Below, one piece after another: positions 1 to 6,408 of a stretch of DNA of 9,046 nt. Every line of letters begins with the position of its first letter. The first letter of the stretch is position 1. This DNA is from Gemmatimonadota bacterium (GTDB lineage Bacteria > Gemmatimonadota > Gemmatimonadetes > Longimicrobiales > Longimicrobiaceae): contig JAHWJV010000119.1 of assembly GCA_019348265.1 (NCBI GenBank), positions 1-9,046 on the forward strand, written 5' to 3'. The position numbers and the translations under genes are program-made. The notes under the pieces are model-generated. The model saw only the letters and a program-made list of their open reading frames with translations. It was not told where the DNA came from and ran no database searches.

Positions 1-335
1 GCCTCCACGGGCGCGTCCACGCCGAACCAGTGGCGGAAGGCCGCAGCGCCCTGCTGGATCAGCATCTCCTTGCCGTCCGCCGCGGGGATGCCGCGCACCC
101 TCATTTCGTGCACCCAATGTGTTTCGCCGGGCGAATACACCAGGTCCAGCGCGGCACCGATCTCCAAAGTAGACGCGTGCGGATCTAGCGGGAGCGGGTC
201 GCCGGGCTTCAGCCCCAGCGAGGTGCTGTTGATCGCCAGGTCGAACCGCTCACCCCGGAGATCGCCCGCGGACGCCCCGGTATCGATGCGCACATCCGGC
301 GTGCGGAACCGCTCCGCCAGCTCCCACGCGCGCTC
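1..335 (-). other. AroE-like C-terminal segment inside the SusD reading frame
   Basis: From about 335 down to 1 the frame reads as the second half of shikimate 5-dehydrogenase, the NADP-dependent enzyme that reduces 3-dehydroshikimate. Visible landmarks in order: ELAERF; FDLAINSTSLGLKPGDPLPL, which carries the NxTxxG cofactor-site motif; ALDLVYSPGETHWV (family ALDLVYNPxxT); then GIPAADGKEMLIQQGAAAF with the Gln that lines the shikimate site; and FRHWFGVDAPVE, the usual C-terminal helix. The catalytic N-terminal domain with its Lys/Asp pair, the GAGGAxxA dinucleotide loop and the NRT motif are missing, so this segment cannot be an active AroE alone. About 111 codons lie in the window, and only a few residues of a normal AroE C-terminus should remain to the left. 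The codons show no stop or frameshift. The junction cannot be placed more finely than about 306-340. Confidence -1.
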
Positions 336-1799
336 CTGCAGGATCGCGTTGCTTAGCGCGGGGCCGCTCAGCCCCGAGAGCGCCGGAAGCTCGGCGCGGG
401 CACGCACCTGGTTCAGCGCGGCGAGCGCCTCCGCGCTCCGCCCGAGGCGCGAGAGCGCCTCCGCGCGGCGCAGCTGCGCGTCGGCGTAGCGGAAGACGAT
501 CCAGTTGTTGTTGTCGCGCCCGGGGAGCGTCATCTGCTCGGGCCAGCGCCACTTGGTGAAGTACGCGATGCAATTGGTACGCGTCGCCTTCGTCTGCGGG
601 TCACGCAGCGACGCGATGTTGATATCCGGCCAGTTGGTGTTAGGGCCCTGACCGCTGACGATGACGTCCGCCACGCCGGTCACGCCGCTCGTGCCACTGC
701 CTGGGCAGAAGGCGCCGTAGCCGTCGGCGTATCGCTCGTCGATCGTGGCGACCGGATCGGACGGCTTCGCGCCCGTGAAGCTCATGACGTGGTCGGGCGT
801 GGGCACGTAGAGACCGTTGCCCGAGGTCCCGTACACCGCGACCCGCTGCGCATTGCCCGCGTTCCCGCCGCCGGCCGCGTTCAGCGGCGACTGGTCGGGC
901 ACGAGGTTCTGGAAAAGCGCGCCGCTGGTGATGCCGGTCGACCCGCTGAACTGGATCTCCAGGATCGACTCGCTGTTGTTCTTGTTCGCCGGGTTGAAGA
1001 CCTGGCGGTACTGCGGCACCAGGGAGTAGCCGGCGGCGACCACCTCATCGAACTGATCGAGCGCCTGCGCTGCGGCTGCCGGGTTCAGCTGGTACGTCGC
1101 GCCGAGCAGGAAGGTTGCGGCGCCGCGCGTGATGCGACCTGCGTTGGCGCCCGTCACGGCCGCGCTGCCCCGGGCAGGGAGCGCCGCCTTCGCGGACGTC
1201 AGGTCTTCTACGATGCGGTCATAGACCTGCTGGACCGTGGCGCGCTCGAGCTTGAACGCCTCGGTCGGCGAGGTGATTTCCGCGGACGGGAGCGGGATCG
1301 CCAGGTTGGCAGGCTGCCATCCCTCGCCCAGCCCCCAGAACTGCAGCCCCTGCCACAGCGCCAGCGCGCGAACGAACTTCGCCTCCGCGATCAGCCGGTC
1401 CTTCTCGGCCTGGTTCGGGAAGACCACGTTTTCGCTCCGGGTCAGAATCACGTTGGCGTTGAAGATCGCCCGCATGACCACGTTCCACTGGGCCTGGATG
1501 TTGTTGTCGTTCACGCTCTCGGCGAACTCGTCCACCACGAAGGTGAAGCCCGGAACGCCGACGTTGTACTGTAGCGTCACAAGGTCGGAACGGAAGTCGG
1601 TCAGCGTCCGGAAGGCGCCGCCGTGGAGGCTGCGCATCTCGGCGTATAGTCCGACGACCGCTTGCTCGACTTGTTGCGGCGTACGGAAGTAGGTCGTCGA
1701 CGCGGCGAAGGTCTCCGGCTCCGGCTCCAGAAACTCGTCGCAGCCGGCCACGGCGACCGACAGGCAGCCGAAAAGCAGTAGAGATGAGAGTCTCCTCAT
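1..1799 (-). CDS. SusD/RagB-family lipoprotein fused in frame to AroE C-terminal segment (3' end outside window)
   Basis: The frame starts at the ATG at 1799 and stays open for 599 codons to the left edge; the stop lies outside. AGGAG at 1806-1810 sits 6 nt before this ATG, which fixes the start. The N-terminus is a lipoprotein signal (MRRLSSLLLFGC, then lipobox AVAGC with Cys20). About 488 residues of SusD/RagB nutrient-binding protein follow: the early YFRTPQQVEQAVVGLY segment, the helical EAKFVRALALWQGLQFWG segment, and the late NNNWIVFRYADAQLRRAEAL and ALNQVRARAELP segments, all typical of the TPR-like SusD fold. SusD caps SusC at the cell surface and binds substrate. After ILQERAWELA the usual FEGHRWFDL block and C-terminal tail are absent. 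The frame continues instead as shikimate dehydrogenase sequence. It lies 115 nt downstream of susC on the same strand, so they are probably co-transcribed. The SusD identity is firm; whether the fused gene exists in the organism is open. Confidence -1.
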   Translation of the reverse strand, partial: MRRLSSLLLFGCLSVAVAGCDEFLEPEPETFAASTTYFRTPQQVEQAVVGLYAEMRSLHGGAFRTLTDFRSDLVTLQYNVGVPGFTFVVDEFAESVNDNNIQAQWNVVMRAIFNANVILTRSENVVFPNQAEKDRLIAEAKFVRALALWQGLQFWGLGEGWQPANLAIPLPSAEITSPTEAFKLERATVQQVYDRIVEDLTSAKAALPARGSAAVTGANAGRITRGAATFLLGATYQLNPAAAAQALDQFDEVVAAGYSLVPQYRQVFNPANKNNSESILEIQFSGSTGITSGALFQNLVPDQSPLNAAGGGNAGNAQRVAVYGTSGNGLYVPTPDHVMSFTGAKPSDPVATIDERYADGYGAFCPGSGTSGVTGVADVIVSGQGPNTNWPDINIASLRDPQTKATRTNCIAYFTKWRWPEQMTLPGRDNNNWIVFRYADAQLRRAEALSRLGRSAEALAALNQVRARAELPALSGLSGPALSNAILQERAWELAERFRTPDVRIDTGASAGDLRGERFDLAINSTSLGLKPGDPLPLDPHASTLEIGAALDLVYSPGETHWVHEMRVRGIPAADGKEMLIQQGAAAFRHWFGVDAPVE

Positions 1800-1805
1800 C
1801 AGAAT

Positions 1806-1810
1806 CTCCT
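1806..1810 (-). promoter_or_regulatory. Ribosome binding site of susD
   Basis: The minus strand reads AGGAG, then six bases, then ATG at 1799. This is the clearest Shine-Dalgarno site on the minus strand and decides the susD start. Confidence -1.
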
Positions 1811-1871
1811 ATTTTGATCAGAATGGGTGTGGGTGGGAGACCCGGTTACGAGCCCCCGACCTGCCACGGGA

Positions 1872-1897
1872 GGGAGCGCCGCTGACGCGGCGCCCCC
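1872..1897 (-). promoter_or_regulatory. GC-rich hairpin between susC and susD
   Basis: GCGCCGC (1876-1882) and GCGGCGC (1887-1893) form a perfect 7-bp stem with a 4-nt loop. After one mismatch (1875/1894) the stem gains three more G-C pairs (1872-1874 with 1895-1897). It lies about 20 nt after the susC stop. No U-run follows it in the direction of transcription, so a simple intrinsic terminator is unlikely. A role in mRNA stability or in setting the susC:susD ratio is an inference. The rest of the 115-nt gap shows only the susD ribosome binding site. Confidence -1.
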
Positions 1898-1914
1898 GCC
1901 TTTCGTCGTGACTA

Positions 1915-4900
1915 CTACAGCGCCAGGTCGACCCCGAGGGTGAACGTCCGGGCAATCGGATAGCTGAACTCGTCCACGCCCGGCGTCAGGTTCGGGCTGC
2001 TGCCACCCAGGATGTTCTGCGTCTGCGTCTGCGGGTTCCCGCGGAATTCCGACCAGATCTTCGGGTTCTGAATGCTCAGGTAGACGCTGCCGGACCGAGC
2101 ATTGAACATCATCGAGCTCGGGAGCGAGTAGCGCAGGTTGATGTTGCGCATCCAGACGTAACCGGCGTCCATCGCCCAGCGGTCGTGCACGTCGCGGAAG
2201 CGGCGGCGGCCCTCACCGGAGGAGAAGCCGGCGCTCGGGAGAAGATTCGGGTTATCGTAGCCGCTGCTGTCCGGCGAGATCCACATGTTCTGGACGTAAT
2301 CCTTCGTCACGTTGAAGATTCCGTCGATGTTCTCGGTCGACGCGAGCGTGCGGCTCAGGCGCTGACCCCCTACCGCGCCGTCCACCGTGAAGCGCAGGTC
2401 GACCGGGCCGTAGGAAAGCGTGTGCGTCATCCCCCACGTGAAGTCGGGGTTGGGGGTGCCGATCACCGTGAAGTCGGCCCTCGGCGTGATGACGCCGTCT
2501 CCGTTGATGTCTGCGAACTTCGGGTCGGTCGGGCGCGCGCCGCCGAAGATCGGTACGCATCCCGCGCGCACGGCGTTGGGCACGCAGGCGTTGGCGATGT
2601 CCTGCGGGCTGTAGACACCGAGCAGCTTATACCCGAAGAACCGGGCGATCGGCTGACCCACGACGGAAATGTGCGTGGGGTTGCCCTCCATGCTCGAGCC
2701 GCTGTGCAGGGTGTCGCTGGCACCGAGGTCGAGCGCCTTGTTGCGGTTGACCGACAGGTTCAGGTTGCTCGTCCAGCGGAAGCGGCGGGTGTCGATGTTG
2801 CTCGTGTTCAGCCCGACCTCGAAGCCGTCGTTCTGGATCTCGCCCTGATTGGCGATCACCGAGCCGAACCCGGAGGCCGTCGGGAGCTCCAGCGCCAGGA
2901 GGAGGTTCGTGGTGTTGCGCCGGTAGGCGTCCAGCGTCAGCGCGGCGCGGCGGTCCAGGAAGGACGCGTCGAGACCGAGGTTGACCTCGCGGGTCTTCTC
3001 CCATCCCAGCTCGGGGTTCTGTAGGGTCGTGAGGCGGCGACCGGCCCTCTGGTTCCCCCCGAAGATGTAGTCGTCCCGGTTGACGATGCCGAGCGACGGG
3101 TAGTTGCCGATCTGGTTGTTACCCGTGTAGCCGAGCGACGCCCGGAGCTTCAGGTCCTGCACCAAGGCCGCGTTCTCCATGAACGGCTCGCGCGAGACGT
3201 TCCAGGCGACCGCCGCCGACGGGAAGGAGCCCCAGCGCCGGTTCTGACCGAACCGCGACGAGCCGTCGGAGCGCATCGTGGCCGTCAGCACGTACCGGTC
3301 GAGCAGCGTGTAGTTCACGCGGCCGAGCACCGAGGCGAGCGACCAGCCTTCCTCCTCGATACCGCCCACCGAGACGATGTTCGCGGCGTTCAGCGTGCGG
3401 ATGTCGTCGTCGGGGAACTGCGACCCCGACGTCGTCAGCGCGCGCTCCTTCTCCTCCTGAGCGGTGAACCCGGCGACCGCCTGCACCCGGTGCGCCTCGC
3501 CGAAGAACCGGTCGAGCGTCAGCGTGTTCTCGTTGAGCCAGCTCAGGTACCCCGTGGTCTGGTTGGCCCCCGAGGGGATCGTCGGCCCGGAGGAGTTCCA
3601 GATGCTCGACGGGTTGAAGGTGTTGACGTTGGTGTTGCTCAAGTCGCCGTTCAGCGAGGTGCGGAAGGCCAGCCCGTCCAGAAGCTCGAAGTTCAGGAAG
3701 GTCGTGCCGAGCATGCGGAGGGTGCGCTGGTTGCGCTCCTGGTTCCGCAGGATCTCTACGGGGTTTGCCGTGCCCCGGCCCACCGTGGTGGCGCCGCGGA
3801 CCAGGTGATTGATGGTGTCGGTCCTCGGGTCTACCGGGTAGTCGAGCGGCCACACCACGATCGACTGGCCGAAGCCACCCGCGCGGTTGATCCCGCCGGT
3901 GGTCACCCCGTTGAACGTGCTGTACGTCGGGGCCAGGTTGAACCCAATCGAGACGCGGTCGTTCAGCGCCGCGTCCAGGTTCGCGCGGAGCGAGGCACGG
4001 CTGTAGCCGGAGTTGATAACGATCCCGTCCTGGTTCAGGAATCCGCCGGAGAAGTACGCCCGGATGCGTTCGGTGCCGCCGCTGATGCTGGCGTTCACCT
4101 CGCTCATCGGGGCGTTCTGCGTCACCGCCCGGAACCAGTCCGTCCCCGGGCCCTGCTGGCCGGCGAGCTGCCGGCGAAACTCGAGGGAGTCAGCTCCACC
4201 CTCCTGCGGGGCGCCGGCCATGGCGCGCTGGCGCGCGCGGCGGAGCATGAAGGTCGCGAACTCATTCGCGTCCGCCAGCGCCGGGAAGGTGGACCAGTCC
4301 GGGCGCTGCGTTCCGGTGTAGGCGTTGATCGCCACCTGCGGGGAGCCGGAAGCGCGGCCCTTCCGGGTGGTGATGATCACCACGCCGTTCGTCGCGCGGG
4401 CGCCGTAGATGGACGCGGCGGACGCGTCCTTCAGCACCTGGATCGACTCGACGTCGTGTGGGTTGAGGAAGTTGGCGAACTGCTCCTCGACCGGCGTACC
4501 GTCGATGATGTAGAGCGGGTTGTTGTTCTGGAAGGAGCTGACGCCGCGGATGCGGACGGTGCTGCGGGCTCCCGGGGAGCCACTGGTCTCGACCGTCACG
4601 CCGGGAACGGCACCGGCGAGCCTCTGCAGAACGCTGGAGGAGGTCTGGCGCTCCACGGCTTCGACGTTGACCGTGGCGACGGCGGTCGTGATGTCGGCGC
4701 GCCGCTGCGTCTGGTAGCCGGTCACGACGAGCTCGTCGAGAACGGCGACGGAGGCCTGCAGGCGGACGTCGACCGTCGAGCGTCCGGCGATGTTTACCTG
4801 GGTCGCGGTGTAGCCGATGCGGCTGAAGGCCAGAGATCCGTTGGCGGGAGCCGAGACGGAGTAGCGGCCGGCCGCGTTGGTGCGCGTCCCGGCGGTGGTT

Positions 4901-5091
4901 CCGACGACCCCGACTGCGACGCCCTCGAGGGGCGCACCGGTCGCGGCGGCCACGACCGTACCGCTGACCGTGTTCTGTTGGGCGTGTCCCGCGGCCGGAA
5001 GCGCGAGCAACGCGGCCAGCAGGGCGGAGACGGCGACTCGCGCGAGCGAAGTGCGCCGGCTTCGACGAGAAGAAGACATGTTCCCTTGCAT
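1915..5091 (-). CDS. susC: SusC/RagA-family TonB-linked outer-membrane transporter
   Basis: This is a complete TonB-dependent transporter of 1058 aa, normal for SusC. Residues 1-37 are a signal peptide (basic start, then ALLAALLALPAAGHA). Residues about 41-113 are a carboxypeptidase-like regulatory beta-sandwich (VSGTVVAAATGAPLEGV). LDELVVTGY at 118-126 is the SusC-type TonB-box region. The plug spans about 130-245, with LAGAVPGVTV, IRGVSSFQNNNPLYIIDGTP, VESIQVLKDASAASIYGARATNGVVIITTRKG landmarks in that order. The beta-barrel fills the rest and includes the Asp-rich FADINGDGVITPRADF loop common in SusC. It ends with YPIARTFTLGVDLAL, where Leu replaces the aromatic last residue usual in outer-membrane barrels. 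It imports a polymer-derived ligand using TonB energy, with SusD as lid. ATG at 5091 (GGAG four bases upstream) is used; ATG at 5079 after AAGGGAAC is nearly as good and keeps the signal peptide. The substrate is unknown. Confidence -1.
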   Translation of the reverse strand: MQGNMSSSRRSRRTSLARVAVSALLAALLALPAAGHAQQNTVSGTVVAAATGAPLEGVAVGVVGTTAGTRTNAAGRYSVSAPANGSLAFSRIGYTATQVNIAGRSTVDVRLQASVAVLDELVVTGYQTQRRADITTAVATVNVEAVERQTSSSVLQRLAGAVPGVTVETSGSPGARSTVRIRGVSSFQNNNPLYIIDGTPVEEQFANFLNPHDVESIQVLKDASAASIYGARATNGVVIITTRKGRASGSPQVAINAYTGTQRPDWSTFPALADANEFATFMLRRARQRAMAGAPQEGGADSLEFRRQLAGQQGPGTDWFRAVTQNAPMSEVNASISGGTERIRAYFSGGFLNQDGIVINSGYSRASLRANLDAALNDRVSIGFNLAPTYSTFNGVTTGGINRAGGFGQSIVVWPLDYPVDPRTDTINHLVRGATTVGRGTANPVEILRNQERNQRTLRMLGTTFLNFELLDGLAFRTSLNGDLSNTNVNTFNPSSIWNSSGPTIPSGANQTTGYLSWLNENTLTLDRFFGEAHRVQAVAGFTAQEEKERALTTSGSQFPDDDIRTLNAANIVSVGGIEEEGWSLASVLGRVNYTLLDRYVLTATMRSDGSSRFGQNRRWGSFPSAAVAWNVSREPFMENAALVQDLKLRASLGYTGNNQIGNYPSLGIVNRDDYIFGGNQRAGRRLTTLQNPELGWEKTREVNLGLDASFLDRRAALTLDAYRRNTTNLLLALELPTASGFGSVIANQGEIQNDGFEVGLNTSNIDTRRFRWTSNLNLSVNRNKALDLGASDTLHSGSSMEGNPTHISVVGQPIARFFGYKLLGVYSPQDIANACVPNAVRAGCVPIFGGARPTDPKFADINGDGVITPRADFTVIGTPNPDFTWGMTHTLSYGPVDLRFTVDGAVGGQRLSRTLASTENIDGIFNVTKDYVQNMWISPDSSGYDNPNLLPSAGFSSGEGRRRFRDVHDRWAMDAGYVWMRNINLRYSLPSSMMFNARSGSVYLSIQNPKIWSEFRGNPQTQTQNILGGSSPNLTPGVDEFSYPIARTFTLGVDLAL

Positions 5092-5427
5092 CGTTCTCCG
5101 TAGATTGAAGTTGGAGAGCGGGGGCCCTGACGGGGCGCGTGTGGTGCGGCTCGCGCGCCGAATCAGTCCTCCGAGCGTGACCTACCTAAACGAAGGCAAC
5201 GCAGCCGGCCACGAGGTGCCGACTTCGCATCGACCTGCCGAACGAGATGTAGAAATACGCCGGATTACCTCCACGGGTGAATTGTGGAACGGAACGGCTG
5301 ACTATGCGGGCAGGAAAGCGGCTCGAAACGATGGAGTCACAATTCAGTATAGCCGCTGCGGCGCCTGCGTCAAGCCCGGCCGCCCAGTGTGACTTTGCCT
5401 CAAGAGATCCCGAGCGAGCTCGTAAGG
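5092..5427. other. 336-nt non-coding region: promoter and long leader of susC
   Basis: No convincing gene lies here. It holds the minus-strand promoter at 5346-5373 and, below it, about 245 nt that would be the untranslated leader of susC. The leader contains GCCC-CGTCA-GGGC (about 5123-5135), a short stem-loop near the susC start. A 14-codon minus-strand ATG frame (5230 to 5186, MRSRHLVAGCVAFV) exists but has only a weak AGG upstream. I recognise no known riboswitch; in particular I see no B12-box-like sequence. The end of the neighbouring gene at 5428 is not followed by a clear hairpin plus U-run terminator, so read-through into susC is possible. Confidence -1.
5346..5373 (-). promoter_or_regulatory. 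Sigma70-type promoter driving susC-susD
   Basis: On the minus strand TTGACG (5368-5373) is followed by a 16-bp spacer and TATACT (5346-5351): five of six matches to each consensus hexamer, in an otherwise very GC-rich context. Transcription would start near 5339, leaving a leader of about 245 nt before susC. The spacer contains the inverted repeat GCCGC-T-GCGGC (5352-5362), a possible operator. Confidence -1.
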
Positions 5428-6153
5428 CTATTCGATGCGGGTCCAGATCAGGATCACGGCGCACCCCGCATGCATGCCGGTGTACTCGGCCGGCGCCTGG
5501 TCGGCGCTGCGGTAGACCTCCACTCCCTCCACCTCCAGCGGCTGCACGAGATCGTCGACGGTGCGATACGACCAGATTCGACTGCCGTCCACGTACAGGG
5601 TGGGGCGGCAACCGCCGCGGATCGTGACCACGTTGCCGCCCATGACGGGCGAGGTCTGAACCCCCGGAATGCGACGGAGAAGCTCGGTGGTACGCACCGG
5701 ATGGAACTTCTCGATGTCTTCGCGCGTCAGGAAGTTGCCGAAAGCGCTGATCTTCGCGCGGTCGTAGAAGCGGCGGGCCATCGGCGTCAGCCGGCGGTTC
5801 CGGGCCTTGACCACGAGCGGTTCCAGCACGACCGCATCATGGGCGAGGCTGAATTCGACGTCCAGCGTGTCCAGCGCACCGATGCTGAGCGCGGGAGAGG
5901 TCGCAGCGCGGTAGCCGGGCGACTCGGCACGGAGCCGGTAGGTGCCGCGACGCGGTACGGTGAAATGGAACGCGCCGAGGCTGTCCGTCTGGAGACGCGC
6001 GACCGCAGCCGAGTCCTGGTCGAGGAGCGTGACCACGCCGCCACTGAGCGGCGAGCGCGTCTGCGTCTCCAGCAGGGTGCCGGAAACGATCTGCGCCTCC
6101 GCCGTGGCGGCCGTAGCCAGAAGCGCGAGCAGTATGGCGAGGCGGAGCCGCAT
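5428..6153 (-). CDS. Secreted regulatory-domain plus TonB plug protein without a barrel
   Basis: This is a 241-aa protein. Residues 1-20 are a signal peptide (MRLRLAILLALLATAATAEA). Residues about 21-105 are a carboxypeptidase-like regulatory beta-sandwich (IVSGTLLETQT, GAFHFTVPRRGTYRLRAESPGY). LEPLVV at 110-115 resembles the TonB-box region. Residues about 140-238 are a TonB-receptor plug: FLTREDIEKFHPVRTTELLRRIPGV, IRGGCRPTLYVDGSRI, VEGVEVYRSADQAPAEY. It then ends at AVILIWTRIE, just where a transporter would enter its barrel. Cys182 and Cys231 flank the last plug half and could form a disulfide. Such plug-only proteins recur, from memory, in Gemmatimonadota; their function is not known to me. 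Roles in binding ligand, touching TonB or modulating the adjacent SusC are guesses. The start at 6153 is chosen because it begins the signal peptide; the frame extends up to 6240, but those codons look non-coding. Its ribosome binding site is weak (GGGG six bases upstream). Confidence -1.
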   Translation of the reverse strand: MRLRLAILLALLATAATAEAQIVSGTLLETQTRSPLSGGVVTLLDQDSAAVARLQTDSLGAFHFTVPRRGTYRLRAESPGYRAATSPALSIGALDTLDVEFSLAHDAVVLEPLVVKARNRRLTPMARRFYDRAKISAFGNFLTREDIEKFHPVRTTELLRRIPGVQTSPVMGGNVVTIRGGCRPTLYVDGSRIWSYRTVDDLVQPLEVEGVEVYRSADQAPAEYTGMHAGCAVILIWTRIE

Positions 6154-6408
6154 GACGCACCCCGGGAGTAAGCAGGGGGAGCTGATCGAAGACCAGCGGC
6201 GAGCAGAGCAACGAGGAAGCGGCTCACCGGGTCTGAGCAACAGAGTAACTCGGTCGGGGCGCCCTCAGCAAGAGCAGGTGGACGCGCCCGGGGCGGGGCT
6301 CCCGAGCCCGTGACGGCGGCGCAGGCGGGAGACACTACCGGATGCACCACGCGTGCGGCATTATCGAAGCAAGTTCCGCGCGCTCCTCGACCCCGCTCCC
6401 CGGCGCCC
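6154..6408. other. 255-nt divergent intergenic region
   Basis: This gap separates the minus-strand plug protein from the plus-strand secreted propeller protein and must hold both promoters if neither is read from farther away. I see no convincing -35/-10 pair on either strand. A short perfect hairpin, GGGCT-CCCG-AGCCC, lies at 6296-6309. Open frames crossing the gap (to 6240 minus and from 6310 plus) are most likely chance extensions upstream of the true signal-peptide starts. Confidence -1.

Noticed and set aside
789..1574. 261-codon plus-strand frame opposite susD
   Set aside because: The minus strand has unmistakable SusD sequence over this span; the plus-strand product is low-complexity and Arg-rich.
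3490..5103. 537-codon plus-strand frame opposite susC
   Set aside because: It mirrors a clear SusC gene; its translation is Arg/Gly/Val-rich with no recognisable domain, as expected of an antisense frame in GC-rich DNA.
5186..5230. 14-codon leader peptide in the susC leader (MRSRHLVAGCVAFV)
   Set aside because: Only a weak AGG precedes the ATG, and there is no codon run typical of attenuation; chance is likely.
5092..5427. Riboswitch upstream of susC, for example cobalamin
   Set aside because: No B12-box or other class-defining conserved sequence was recognised by eye.
6154..6240. Upstream extension of the plug-only protein
   Set aside because: The 29 extra residues precede a clean signal peptide beginning at 6153 and show no protein-like pattern.
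6310..6408. Upstream extension of the secreted propeller protein
   Set aside because: The signal peptide begins at Met 6409; the 33 residues before it are Pro/Arg/Ala-rich and would bury the signal.
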